Source of the DNA: Hyphomicrobiales bacterium
GTDB taxonomy: Bacteria; Pseudomonadota; Alphaproteobacteria; Rhizobiales; Rhizobiaceae
Direction of reading: 5' to 3'
Assembly: GCA_900466005.1 (NCBI GenBank)
Contig: UEGQ01000003.1
Location: 248,001 to 312,000, forward strand
Length of the DNA stretch: 64,000 nucleotides
Every line of letters starts with the position of its first letter. Positions within the stretch are counted from its first letter, which is position 1. Of the stretch, positions 56,006 to 64,000 are shown in pieces. Below the pieces are notes generated by a model. It saw only the letters and a list, made by a program, of their open reading frames with translations. It made no database searches and was not told the DNA's origin. The position numbers and the translations under genes were made by a program.

Positions 56006-56920
56006 ATGGAATTCTGGGCCGCCGTCACAATCACCAGCGCATTCCTTCAGAATGTGCGTTCCGCATTACAGAAACACCTCAAGGGGCGAATGGGCACGAC
56101 CGGGGCGACCTTCGTGCGCTTCGGCTTCGGCGTGCCTTTCGCGCTTGTCTATCTTGGCGTCCTGCACTTCGGTCTTGGGCGGCCGCTGCCGGTCCCGAAC
56201 GGCGGGTTCTGGTTCTGGGCGGTCGTCGGGGCCTTCGCGCAGATTGCCGCGACCTTCCTGCTCGTACACCTGTTTTCATTCCGAAACTTTGCCGTCGGAA
56301 CGGCCTATTCCCGCACGGAACCGGCGCAGGCGGCCCTGCTCGCACTCGTCTTCTTCGGCGAACGGATTTCCGGGTCTGTGATGATCGCGATCGCCGTCTC
56401 CGTGGTCGGCGTCGTGCTGATTTCCGTTGCGCGGACGGAACTTGCCGCACGAACGCTCCTGCGTGCGGTCGTCAGCCGAACCGCTTTGGTTGGGCTTCTT
56501 TCCGGTCTTTTCTTCGGCGTTTCCGGCATTGCCTATCGCGCCGCCTCGTTGTCGCTCGCGCCCAGCCTTCCGGCGCCTGACTCGATGATGCAGGCGGGCT
56601 ATACGCTGGTGATCGTCATCCTGATGCAGGCGTTCTCCATGTTTGTCTGGATGGCGTTGCGCGACCGCGAAGAATTGCATCGGGTCGGGAAAGCGGCGCC
56701 GGTCGCGCTTCTGGTCGGCTTCGTCGGTGCCACCGCTTCCTTCGGATGGTTCACGGCAATGACGCTGCAGCAGGTTGCCGTGGTCAAGGCGTTGGCGCAG
56801 ATCGAGATGCTGTTCACCTTCGCCTCGTCGGTATTCATCTTCCGGGAGCGGATCACCGTTCTCGAATTCGCCGGATGCCTGTTCGTCGTTCTCGGCGTGC
56901 TAATCCTCGTCCTCGGCTGA
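56006..56920 (+). CDS. EamA/DMT-family transporter
   Basis: Predicted 304-residue drug/metabolite transporter family protein with ten membrane helices in two EamA halves; the second half begins about residue 150. FGERISGSVMIAIAVSVVGV and the closing VFIFRERITVLEFAGCLFVV are typical. Substrate unknown. The gene is divergent from the HAD phosphatase with 102 bases between starts. Confidence 0.85.
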   Translation: MEFWAAVTITSAFLQNVRSALQKHLKGRMGTTGATFVRFGFGVPFALVYLGVLHFGLGRPLPVPNGGFWFWAVVGAFAQIAATFLLVHLFSFRNFAVGTAYSRTEPAQAALLALVFFGERISGSVMIAIAVSVVGVVLISVARTELAARTLLRAVVSRTALVGLLSGLFFGVSGIAYRAASLSLAPSLPAPDSMMQAGYTLVIVILMQAFSMFVWMALRDREELHRVGKAAPVALLVGFVGATASFGWFTAMTLQQVAVVKALAQIEMLFTFASSVFIFRERITVLEFAGCLFVVLGVLILVLG

Positions 56921-56994
56921 CGTGTCTCCGCTGGTTTCGGGTTGTCAGTCGTTTACACGCTTCCTACATTGTTTCGGCAACCGGGGACGGATCG

Positions 56995-57546
56995 ATGGCC
57001 ACCACGGAACCGCTTCTTGCCGAATGGTTCGAGACGCCGCTTGGCGACATGGTCGCGGCAGCGGATAGCACCGATCTGCGCTTTCTCGAATTTCGGGAGA
57101 CGGCGGGACGAGAAAAGACGCTTGCGTCACTGGAGGCGAGGTCAGGTCGGCCGGTAGTTTGCGGACCTAATCGGCTGATCGACCAGATCCGCGCCGAACT
57201 CGAGGATTATTTTGCCGGCAAGTCGGCATCGTTCTGTACGCCGCTCGCGCCTGAAGGTTCGGAGTTCGAGAAGAACGTGTGGGCCGAGCTTCTCAAAGTG
57301 CCGCTCGGCGAAACTTGTTCCTATGGAGACATCGCCCGCGCGGTCGGCGGCGTGGAAACGGTGCGCGCCGTCGGAAAGGCAAACGGAGCCAATCCTATCG
57401 CAATCGTCATACCCTGCCACCGCTGCATAGGGGCAGACGGCTCTTTGACCGGCTACGGTGGTGGGCTATGGCGCAAGAAATGGCTCCTGCGCCACGAGGG
57501 ACAGATGCGGCCGATCGGCCTCTTCGCTCTGGGCGATCCTCGGTAG
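56995..57546 (+). CDS. ogt: Methylated-DNA-[protein]-cysteine S-methyltransferase
   Basis: Predicted 183-residue suicide repair protein for O6-alkylguanine. The acceptor cysteine is in VIPCHRCIGADGSLTGYGGG, with the preceding GKANGANPIAIV. The N-terminal domain (about 1-90) is the ribonuclease-like fold; no AdaA zinc domain is fused, so it is Ogt type. ATG 56995 with GGGGACGG ahead is chosen; the frame runs upstream into the EamA gene. It is convergent with argB, nine bases apart. Confidence 0.93.
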   Translation: MATTEPLLAEWFETPLGDMVAAADSTDLRFLEFRETAGREKTLASLEARSGRPVVCGPNRLIDQIRAELEDYFAGKSASFCTPLAPEGSEFEKNVWAELLKVPLGETCSYGDIARAVGGVETVRAVGKANGANPIAIVIPCHRCIGADGSLTGYGGGLWRKKWLLRHEGQMRPIGLFALGDPR

Positions 57547-57555
57547 GGCCGCGGA

Positions 57556-58443
57556 TCAGGGAACGATCAACGTTCCCGCACCACCTTCCGTAAAGATCTC
57601 GAGCAGCACCGAGTGAGCCGTCTTGCCGTTCAGGATGACGACACCCTGCACGCCGGCATTGATCGCGTCGATGCAGGTCTCGACCTTCGGGATCATGCCG
57701 CCGGAAATCGTGCCGTCCTTGATGAGCGCGCGCGCTTCGGCGACCGACAGCTCCTTGATGAGTTCGCCATTCCCGTTGAGAACACCTGGCACGTCCGTGA
57801 GGAAAAGTAAGCGTGTGGCGCGGAGCGCCCCGGCGATGGCTCCGGCGAACGTGTCGGCGTTGATGTTGTAGGTGTGACCGTCGCGGCCGGGTGCAACCGG
57901 TGCAATGACAGGAATCATCTCCGATTTGGCAAGCAGGTCGAGCAGGGTGCGGTCGACTTCCACCACCTCGCCGACGAAGCCGAGGTCGAGAACGCGCTCG
58001 ATATTGGAATCGGGGTCAGTCACCGTCTTCTTCGCCTTCTCGGCGAAAACCATGTTGCCGTCCTTGCCGCAAAGCCCGATGGCCCATTCGCCGGTCTGGT
58101 TGATGAGGGCGACGATCTCCTTGTTGATCGAGCCTGCCAGCACCATTTCAACGATCTCGACCGTCTTCTGGTCGGTGACGCGCAGTCCGCCTTCGAAGCG
58201 CGATTCGATGCCCATCTTGTTCAGCATGGCGCCGATCTGCGGCCCCCCACCGTGGACCACGATCGGGTTGACACCCGACTGCTTCAACAGGGCGATATCC
58301 TCGGCGAATGCCTTGCCGAGCTCGGGATTGCCCATCGCGTGGCCGCCGTATTTCACGACGATCGTCTTGTTTTCATAGCGCTGCATGAAGGGCAGCGCCT
58401 GGGCGAGGAGGCGTGCCTGGATTTCGCTGTCGGAGGCGGTCAT
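57556..58443 (-). CDS. argB: Acetylglutamate kinase
   Basis: Predicted 295-residue amino-acid kinase phosphorylating N-acetylglutamate in arginine synthesis; in many bacteria it is inhibited by arginine and relieved by PII. Motifs: [26 protein letters not shown], and [16 protein letters not shown]. The frame extends upstream to 58590; ATG 58443 gives the known family length. It is downstream of ysxC in the same direction but is separated from it by the oppositely oriented RskA gene. The 273 bases before it hold GTGGC-TTGA-GCCAC (near 58671), a small inverted repeat. Confidence 0.97.
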   Translation of the reverse strand: MTASDSEIQARLLAQALPFMQRYENKTIVVKYGGHAMGNPELGKAFAEDIALLKQSGVNPIVVHGGGPQIGAMLNKMGIESRFEGGLRVTDQKTVEIVEMVLAGSINKEIVALINQTGEWAIGLCGKDGNMVFAEKAKKTVTDPDSNIERVLDLGFVGEVVEVDRTLLDLLAKSEMIPVIAPVAPGRDGHTYNINADTFAGAIAGALRATRLLFLTDVPGVLNGNGELIKELSVAEARALIKDGTISGGMIPKVETCIDAINAGVQGVVILNGKTAHSVLLEIFTEGGAGTLIVP

Positions 58444-58716
58444 GGGACATCCTTTTTGTTGGATCGCGGCCTTGTAGCGCAAGTTCGGGTCCGAGGGAAT
58501 AATCGCGCGAAAAACTTGGAGCCGGCAGGCGATGCAGACACCGGCCCGCGTGGCGCCGCGGTGCAAGGTGGCAAACCGATTGACAGCCACGGCGAAGAAT
58601 TGGATTCTTCAATGTGCCAGGTAGCGCTTGCGGCATGCGTGTTTCGCCTGCGACCGAATGTGGCGCGGCACGTGGCTTGAGCCACATGGCATGTCAACCC
58701 GAGAACCGATGGATCG

Positions 58717-59442
58717 ATGACGACGCCCGATCAGAGCAAGGGAGACCGGTCCCGCGACGAAGTCCTCGCCGGCGAGTACGTCCTCGGGGTGCTCGCGGCC
58801 GATGAACGTGCGAAGGTCGAGGAGCGGCTGCGTCACGACCGACCCTTCGCAGCGGTGGTTCGCCGCTGGGAGCGCAACCTGTCCCGTATCGATGAGGGAT
58901 ATGATGTGGAGGGAAGACGTGCCCCGACCGTCTTTCCGCGTTTCGACGGGTCTGCAGCGCTCGCAGATCTTTCGTTTTCGGGATTTGCCGCGAGCCTCTG
59001 GAACTCTCTGAGCTTGTGGCGTTCGCTGGCGTTGGCAGGTTTCGCAGCGCTCGCCGCGTTTGTTGCGGCAAGTGCAGGCCTCTGGCCGTTTCAGGCGCCG
59101 GAGAACGCTCTTGTCGCGGAGCTGACAGGATCGAACGAGGCTACGGGCTTGTCTGCTCGCTACGACCGCATGACCGGGAAGATCAGGCTCGCACCGGCGG
59201 CGCGTACCACGACGGCGCCGAAGTCGCTGGAGCTCTGGCTGATGGGAAGCGGGGATCAGGCGGTTTCTCTCGGTGTTCTGCCGGCGGATGGTGGCGGTGA
59301 TGTCCTCGTGCCGGTCAAACTACGCGATCAGCTCGTTGAAAAGGCCGTGCTTGCGGTCAGCATGGAACCTTACGGCGGTTCGTTGACCGGCAAGATGACA
59401 GGGCCGATGATCGCAAAGGGCGTAATTCACAGCCGGCCCTGA
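58717..59442 (+). CDS. RskA-type anti-sigma factor, no sigma gene adjacent
   Basis: Predicted 241-residue bitopic membrane protein. The N-terminal anti-sigma region (about 12-60) has LAGEYVLGVLAADERAKVEE, without the HxxxCxxC zinc motif; one membrane segment lies at about 103-124 (SLALAGFAALAAFVAASAGL); the periplasmic RskA domain follows (LELWLMGSGDQAVSLGVLP). Such proteins hold an ECF sigma factor inactive until proteolysis. Usually the sigma gene is directly upstream; here the 273-base gap to argB is too short for one. It is on the opposite strand to its neighbours argB and ysxC. Confidence 0.85.
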   Translation: MTTPDQSKGDRSRDEVLAGEYVLGVLAADERAKVEERLRHDRPFAAVVRRWERNLSRIDEGYDVEGRRAPTVFPRFDGSAALADLSFSGFAASLWNSLSLWRSLALAGFAALAAFVAASAGLWPFQAPENALVAELTGSNEATGLSARYDRMTGKIRLAPAARTTTAPKSLELWLMGSGDQAVSLGVLPADGGGDVLVPVKLRDQLVEKAVLAVSMEPYGGSLTGKMTGPMIAKGVIHSRP

Positions 59443-59466
59443 GGGGAGAGGCTGCCGTTTGCCGTC

Positions 59467-60126
59467 TCAGCCGCGGCGGCCGATGGTATTGAGGATGGCC
59501 GAACGCAAGTCGTCCAGACCGCTTCCCTTTTCCGAAGACGTCGCCAGCACTTCCGGGTACGCCGCCGGCCGCTTGCGGATTTTCTCCATGGTCTCGGCGA
59601 TCAGCCGCGGAACGCCGGCCTGCTTGATCTTGTCGATCTTTGTGAGAACGATCTGGTAGGAGACCGCCGCTTTGTCGAGAAGGTCGAGCACCTCGGCGTC
59701 GTTCTTCTTGATGCCGTGCCGGGCGTCGATCAGCACATAGACACGCTTCAGCGTCGAGCGGCCGCGGAGATAATCGAAGACGAGCTTGGTCCAGGCGTCG
59801 ACCTGCTCCTTCGGGGCTTGGGCGTAGCCGTAGCCTGGCATGTCGACCAGTGCCATCGGAGGCAGGTCACCCGCCTCGCCGCTGTAGCCGTCCGGAACGA
59901 AGTAGTTGAGCTCTTGGGTCCGACCGGGCGTGTTCGACGTCCGCGCCAGCCCCTTCTGCCCTACAAGCGCGTTGATCAGCGACGACTTGCCGACGTTCGA
60001 GCGCCCGGCGAAGGCGATCTCCAGCGGACCTTCCGGCGGCAGGAATTTCATCGACGGGACGCCGCGAATGAAGATCCACGGGTTGCCGAAGAGCGGCTTT
60101 TCGTTTGTCGCGGTGTTCTCGGCCAT
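59467..60126 (-). CDS. ysxC: YsxC/EngB ribosome-biogenesis GTPase
   Basis: Predicted 219-residue GTPase needed for assembly of the large ribosomal subunit. G1 is [10 protein letters not shown] (41-50), G3 is DMPGYGYA, G4 is TKID. The frame extends well upstream to 60525 without homology, so ATG 60126 ([14 protein letters not shown]) is used. It is convergent with the RskA gene (24 bases) and downstream of the EamA transporter gene. Confidence 0.96.
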   Translation of the reverse strand: MAENTATNEKPLFGNPWIFIRGVPSMKFLPPEGPLEIAFAGRSNVGKSSLINALVGQKGLARTSNTPGRTQELNYFVPDGYSGEAGDLPPMALVDMPGYGYAQAPKEQVDAWTKLVFDYLRGRSTLKRVYVLIDARHGIKKNDAEVLDLLDKAAVSYQIVLTKIDKIKQAGVPRLIAETMEKIRKRPAAYPEVLATSSEKGSGLDDLRSAILNTIGRRG

Positions 60127-60208
60127 GGCTTCCGTCTTCGTCTGTCCTTCGTAGCGGACTGGCTTCCGGGTTTTGACCAGGGATGTCAAGAAGAAAGGCT
60201 GTCCTGGA

Positions 60209-61126
60209 TCAGTGCCGGTCCGCCTGCTGCCTGCGGAATTCTGCACCGAGATAGGTGATGAGCGCGGCAAGGATGACGAGCCCGCCCCAGATGGCGCGCT
60301 CGCTCGGGATTTCGCCGTGAATGACTGCCACCCATACCGGGGCGAGCATCGTTTCGCCGGTTCCGAGCAGAGCGGCGAGCGCCGAGGGGATAAGCCGCGC
60401 GCCGGTGACGAAGAGCGCCATGCCGAGGCCGAGGTTAAGTGTTCCGAACACGAAGAGCAGCGCGAGCTGGTCAAGAGGAACGAGCAGCGTGCCCGCCTGC
60501 GTCGCCGAGACTGCACAGGCGACAAGCGCCCCGAGAGACGCGGCCGGCGTCATGCGCACATTGGTGTACCGGCGGGTGATCACGGTTGTCGCGGCGAAGA
60601 CGATGGCGATCGTCAGGGCCAGCGCATCCCCGATCGGCGAGACGGACCCGGTGAAGGAACCGGAAACCATGATCGCGACGCCGGCGATGACCGCCGCGAT
60701 CGCACTCCAGGTCAGCGTCGTAATCCGCTCGCCGAAGAAGAGCCGACTCATCAGCGCGGCGAAGAGCGGCACGCCTGCCTGCAGGAGCACGACATTGGCG
60801 ACGGTGGTGTAGCTGATTGCGATGATGAAGCAGGTCGTCGCGGTGGCAAATGTGCCCGCAACCACAAAGCCCGGCCAACCCATATTGCGATAGAGGGCAA
60901 CGGTGCCTCGCGGGCCGTCGCGCAGCACCATGAAGACAATCAGGAAGACAGCGGCAAAGAAATTGCGCCAGAAGACGATAGCCCAGCTGTCGGTCACATC
61001 GAGAAAGCGAGCTATGGCGCCGCCGAAGCTCCAGAAGAATGCCGACCCAAAGACCAGCAGCGCGCCGACACGCTCCTTGCGGATATCGTTGACGGCAGTA
61101 TCCGGGGAAAGCGTGTTGAGGCTCAT
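60209..61126 (-). CDS. EamA/DMT-family transporter
   Basis: Predicted 305-residue transporter with ten membrane helices, two EamA halves; the first half has [15 protein letters not shown] and [14 protein letters not shown], and the second ends with [15 protein letters not shown]. Substrate unknown. It is distinct from the EamA protein at 56006-56920. It lies between yidC and ysxC, genes that are often neighbours in rhizobia, after a strong terminator, so it has its own promoter and may be an insertion into that block. Confidence 0.85.
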   Translation of the reverse strand: MSLNTLSPDTAVNDIRKERVGALLVFGSAFFWSFGGAIARFLDVTDSWAIVFWRNFFAAVFLIVFMVLRDGPRGTVALYRNMGWPGFVVAGTFATATTCFIIAISYTTVANVVLLQAGVPLFAALMSRLFFGERITTLTWSAIAAVIAGVAIMVSGSFTGSVSPIGDALALTIAIVFAATTVITRRYTNVRMTPAASLGALVACAVSATQAGTLLVPLDQLALLFVFGTLNLGLGMALFVTGARLIPSALAALLGTGETMLAPVWVAVIHGEIPSERAIWGGLVILAALITYLGAEFRRQQADRH

Positions 61127-61148
61127 ATCGATCTCGGATGCATGTACG

Positions 61149-61178
61149 AAAAAACTCCGGAGGGAGCCTCCGGAGTTT
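61149..61178 (-). terminator. Strong terminator after yidC
   Basis: AAACTCCGGAGG (61152-61163) pairs perfectly with CCTCCGGAGTTT (61167-61178) around a three-base loop, and on the minus strand it runs into a TTTTTT tract (61154-61149). It closes the rpmH-rnpA-yidC unit. Confidence 0.92.
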
Positions 61179-61187
61179 CCTGGTGTC

Positions 61188-63056
61188 TTATTTGGTCGGT
61201 TGCGGTTTTCGCCGGAACAAGGACTTCAGATTGTCGATGAGTTCGATCTTCACGCCGTGGCGCTTCATGATGATCGACTGCTGAAGGATCGACAGTGTGT
61301 TGTTCCATGCCCAGTAGATCACCAGTCCGGCGGGGAAGCTCCCGAGCATGAAGGTGAAGACGAGCGGCATCCAATTGAACAGCATGGCTTGGGTCGGATC
61401 GGGCGGTGTCGGGTTCATGCGCATCTGCAGGAACATCGTGATGCCCATGATGATCGGCCAGATGCCGAGATGCAGGAACGTCGGTGCGTCGAACGGCAGA
61501 AGCCCGAAGAGATTGACGAAGGTCGTCGGATCGGGGGCCGACAGGTCGCGGATCCAGCCGAAGAAAGGCGCGTGCCGCATCTCGATCGTGACGTAGATGA
61601 CCTTGTAGAGCGCGAAGAAGACCGGAATCTGCAGCAGTACCGGCCAGCAGCCGGCCACCGGATTGATCTTTTCCATCTTGTAGAGCTCCATCATGGCCTG
61701 CTGCAGGCCCATCCGGTCATCGCCGAACTTGGCCTTGAGCTCTTCCATCTTCGGCTGCACGCGCTTCATGTTGGCCATGGAGGCATACTGCTTGCTGGCG
61801 AGCGGGAAGAAGAGAAGCTTCACCACGATTGTCGTCAGCAGGATCGCGACACCGAAATTCCCGACCAGACGGAAGAAGAAGTCCATCAGCTGGAACATCG
61901 GCTTGGTGAAGAACCAGAACCAACCCCAGTCGATCAGGAGGTCGAATCGAGGGACCTGATAGCTCTGCACATCGGCCGAATCGCCGCCGCGCAGGCTGGA
62001 GAAGAGTGTTCCGAACCAGGAATCGTCGAGTGCGTAGCCGTTGACCACGCGCACTTCCTTGGCGCCGGCGAAAACCAGCGTCTTGAGGCTGGTTCCCTGT
62101 CCCGGGGCGACGGTGACGGCGTCATTCTTGAAGTCGGCCTGATAACGTGGCTGGCCATCAGAAAAGTGCGAGAAGCGGGAGTCGTAGGCGATCGACTGCG
62201 GCGGCACGAGAGCCGCTGCCCAATACTTGTCAGTGATGCCGATCCAGCCGCCGGTCGCCTTGTCGTTCGTGACGCCTTCCTCTTCAATGTCGCCGTACTT
62301 CTCCTCAATAAGGCTGCCATTCGCGCCAATCACCCCGAGAAAGCCCTCGTGCAGCACGTAGACAGAAGGTGTCGTCGGCTTGTTGTAACGGGTGATGCGG
62401 CCGTAGGGCGCAACCGAGGCGGCCGTCGCGCCGCCGTTCTTGATCGAGTCCTCGACCGTCAGCATGTAGTGCCTGTCGACGGAGATCTTGCGGGTGAAGG
62501 TCAGACCTGCCTCATTGGTGTAGGAGAGCGTGACCGGCGTCGCCTGGGTCAGCTTGTCGCCCTCGGCCAGCGTCCAGACGGTCGACGGTCCGGGAGCCGC
62601 GCCAGCGCCTTCGCCTGAAATATAGCCGAGCTCGGCGAAGTAGCCGTCTTTCGTGTCGGCCGGGCTGAAGAGAGTGATGATCGGGCTCTGCGGATCGACG
62701 GTTTCGCGGTATCCCTTGAGTTTGAGGTCGTCGAAACGGGCGCCGGTCAGATTGATCGAGCCGGAAAGTGCAGGTGTGTCGATCGCGACGCGGGCTGTCT
62801 TGGCGATGGCTTCCTCGCGGGTAGCCGTCGCGCCAGCCTGGCCGGATGCCGGCAGGGCGCCGGAAACCTGAGCTCCCGCCGATGGCTTCTCCGCCGGGCT
62901 TTCACTTCCGGCCGGCGCCGTCTTCGCCTGTTCGGCGATGCGTGCCTGCTCCTGACGTTGTGCCTCGATCTTCGGATTCATGTAGAAGAATTGCCAGGCG
63001 AGCACGATCAGCACGGATAGGGCAATCGCGATGAAGTAATTGCGTTTGTTTTCCAT
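61188..63056 (-). CDS. yidC: YidC membrane protein insertase
   Basis: Predicted 622-residue inner-membrane insertase that works alone or with SecYEG. TM1 at the N-terminus (ENKRNYFIAIALSVLIVLAW), a low-complexity Ala/Pro/Gly segment (about 40-85), the large periplasmic beta-domain (about 90-370), then five C-terminal membrane helices with KQYASMANMKRVQPKMEELK and the hydrophilic-groove region. A short basic tail ends FRRKPQPTK. The ATG overlaps the rnpA stop by TGATG. Length is typical for Gram-negative YidC. Confidence 0.97.
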   Translation of the reverse strand: MENKRNYFIAIALSVLIVLAWQFFYMNPKIEAQRQEQARIAEQAKTAPAGSESPAEKPSAGAQVSGALPASGQAGATATREEAIAKTARVAIDTPALSGSINLTGARFDDLKLKGYRETVDPQSPIITLFSPADTKDGYFAELGYISGEGAGAAPGPSTVWTLAEGDKLTQATPVTLSYTNEAGLTFTRKISVDRHYMLTVEDSIKNGGATAASVAPYGRITRYNKPTTPSVYVLHEGFLGVIGANGSLIEEKYGDIEEEGVTNDKATGGWIGITDKYWAAALVPPQSIAYDSRFSHFSDGQPRYQADFKNDAVTVAPGQGTSLKTLVFAGAKEVRVVNGYALDDSWFGTLFSSLRGGDSADVQSYQVPRFDLLIDWGWFWFFTKPMFQLMDFFFRLVGNFGVAILLTTIVVKLLFFPLASKQYASMANMKRVQPKMEELKAKFGDDRMGLQQAMMELYKMEKINPVAGCWPVLLQIPVFFALYKVIYVTIEMRHAPFFGWIRDLSAPDPTTFVNLFGLLPFDAPTFLHLGIWPIIMGITMFLQMRMNPTPPDPTQAMLFNWMPLVFTFMLGSFPAGLVIYWAWNNTLSILQQSIIMKRHGVKIELIDNLKSLFRRKPQPTK

Positions 63057-63445
63057 CACACTTTCCTGGGACGGGTCTGGGAAGACCGCTTGTGTTTCGG
63101 CCTGGCTTCGATCCGTTCAGCCAGTTCTTCCGTGATCTCTGTAAAGGACGCCGACAGTACCTCTCGCCGGGCGACAACCACATAGTCATGTCCCGACTGC
63201 ATTGCAAACCCCGCCTTCACGCGCACAGCCTCCTTGAGGCGGCGGCGCATGCGGTTGCGCTCGACGGCATTGCCATGTTTCTTGGTGACTGTGAAGCCGA
63301 CTCTCGGCTCGCCCTCGGGCTCATTGCGATCGAGCACTTCGAGGAGAAAAAGGCCGCCGCGGCGCTTCTCGCCTTCGCGGACAGCAAGAAACTGCGGCCG
63401 GCTCTTCAGCCGCCCGACAGTTTTCGTTGGTTCATCAGACGTCAT
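63056..63445 (-). CDS. rnpA: Ribonuclease P protein component
   Basis: Predicted 129-residue basic protein subunit that helps the RNase P RNA mature tRNA 5' ends. The RNR signature is [14 protein letters not shown], preceded by [12 protein letters not shown]. The C-terminus is Lys/Arg-rich. It follows rpmH after 33 bases and overlaps the yidC start by one base of TGATG, the usual rpmH-rnpA-yidC operon. Confidence 0.96.
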   Translation of the reverse strand: MTSDEPTKTVGRLKSRPQFLAVREGEKRRGGLFLLEVLDRNEPEGEPRVGFTVTKKHGNAVERNRMRRRLKEAVRVKAGFAMQSGHDYVVVARREVLSASFTEITEELAERIEARPKHKRSSQTRPRKV

Positions 63446-63478
63446 TCGCCCGTTTCCTGGGATCGGGCACGTCCGGCC

Positions 63479-63613
63479 TTAAGCCGAAAGACGCTTGCGA
63501 CCGCGAGCGCGGCGTGCGGCGAGAACCTTGCGGCCGCCGTTGGTGGCCATACGCGCACGGAAGCCGTGGCGACGCTTGCGAACAAGCTTGGAAGGTTGGT
63601 AGGTACGCTTCAT
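63479..63613 (-). CDS. rpmH: Large-subunit ribosomal protein bL34
   Basis: A 44-residue protein too short for most ORF cut-offs. It starts [20 protein letters not shown] and continues with [20 protein letters not shown], both invariant L34 blocks. No clear ribosome-binding site precedes the ATG, as is common for this gene. The strong promoter at 63730-63758 gives a leader of roughly 110 bases. Confidence 0.97.
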   Translation of the reverse strand: MKRTYQPSKLVRKRRHGFRARMATNGGRKVLAARRARGRKRLSA

Positions 63614-63729
63614 TTATTTAATACCGCGGTGTGCGGCCCTTCTTGGGTTTGCATTTCTGCAAGAGCGTTGGAGTTTCGCACGGCGGGTCCGCCGCTTGAG
63701 CGGCAGGTATCTCCGGGCGTGCGGGGGCG

Positions 63730-63758
63730 CTTATACGGGCGAAGACCCCGAGAGTCAA
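63730..63758 (-). promoter_or_regulatory. Sigma-70 promoter of rpmH-rnpA-yidC
   Basis: On the minus strand TTGACT (63758-63753), 17 bases, then TATAAG (63735-63730): near-consensus with ideal spacing, about 117 bases before the rpmH start codon. Confidence 0.8.
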
Positions 63759-64000
63759 TCGGTTGCGCGGGTGCCGCGTGGCGTAGTGCGAGCCGCCAGC
63801 AGGATCAGTCTTTTCTGCAGCCTCAGGTAAATGCACCGGCCCGACGCCATCAAAAGATGTAAAAATTGTCGCACCAAAAGTAGATACGAGCTTTCAACTT
63901 CCTATTGCATCTTGAGGAAGCATCACGTCTTCGCACCCGCACAATAGATGCGAAAGACTTCATTAACGCTGCGTGTATAAAATTCCTATAATTTGATGGG
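63759..64000. other. Noncoding right end of the window
   Basis: No reading frame here is convincing; the short minus-strand frame 63618-63836 has no recognisable match. The stretch is more AT-rich than its surroundings. It holds an inverted repeat, CTTCGCA near 63930 with TGCGAAAG near 63949, and a promoter-like TTAACG-N18-TATAAT close to 63964-63993 on the plus strand that could serve a gene beyond the edge. Confidence 0.5.

Noticed and set aside
60903-62618. 571-codon open frame antisense to yidC
   Set aside because: Shadow frame; composition not protein-like.
63618-63836. 72-codon minus-strand frame next to rpmH, considered as a small ribosomal protein
   Set aside because: Does not match bL36 or any small ribosomal protein I know; it also spans the rpmH promoter.
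1-64000. tRNA, rRNA, CRISPR arrays, insertion sequences or prophage genes
   Set aside because: None seen: no cloverleaf with GTTCGANTC arm, no regular spaced repeats, no transposase or integrase frames.

Overview
The window is a GC-rich, gene-dense piece of an alphaproteobacterial chromosome, most likely Sinorhizobium/Ensifer (Rhizobiaceae). The basis is gene content and order recalled from memory, not a search: both ornithine-lipid acyltransferases (olsB, olsA), a malic enzyme-phosphotransacetylase fusion (tme), the actA(lnt)-phrR-metK block, a Fur protein of the rhizobial Mur type, and an McpX-like chemoreceptor next to a nucleoside hydrolase, hsp20 and rbsK. I see no phage, insertion sequence, tRNA, rRNA or CRISPR array. 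Almost everything is intact core genome.

Layout. 1-2839 (minus): hemW (cut by the window edge), rdgB, a VOC protein, rph. 3011-4840 (plus): hrcA and grpE, heat-shock control. 4910-10011 (minus): ptsN, long-form hpf, rpoN, lptB, lptA, lptC; nitrogen-PTS and sigma-54 beside lipopolysaccharide export, the usual proteobacterial arrangement. 10277-14613 (plus): ihfB, lapA-like, two RNA methyltransferases translationally coupled to lspA, then olsB. 14573-18192: a small divergent ORF, a LysR regulator, tme. 18302-39485 (plus): mutS, glnD, murJ, VOC, trpS, usp, nfu, tsaB, rimI, fur/mur, olsA, miaB, phoH, ybeY, corC, lnt, phrR, metK, trmB, mostly tightly packed. 39489-46123: DUF1150 and hsp20 (minus), nucleoside hydrolase (plus), mcpX-like, rbsK, rmuC (minus). 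46380-50260 (plus): a globin-coupled cytoplasmic chemoreceptor, then def, fmt, truA. 50285-53412 (minus): dapD-DUF805-dapE-membrane protein operon. 53566-57546: LOG-family enzyme, secreted EF-hand protein, HAD phosphatase, EamA transporter, ogt. 57556-63613 (mainly minus): argB, an orphan RskA-type anti-sigma gene on the opposite strand, ysxC, EamA transporter, yidC, rnpA, rpmH. 63614-64000 is noncoding.

Several systems join up across the window: envelope biogenesis (lptABC, lnt, lspA, murJ, yidC, olsA/olsB), nitrogen regulation (rpoN, ptsN, glnD), RNA maturation (rph, ybeY, phoH, miaB, tsaB, trmB, truA, rnpA) and protein quality control (hrcA, grpE, hsp20).

I found no obviously new multi-gene system. 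The more interesting signals are small: a good RpoH-type promoter before hsp20, perfect or near-perfect palindromes before metK, between dapD and the LOG gene, between mutS and glnD, and before the rRNA methyltransferase, a possible leaderless LysR transcript facing a small unannotated protein gene, an anti-sigma gene with no sigma gene beside it, and a His/Met-rich insert between EF-hand pairs.
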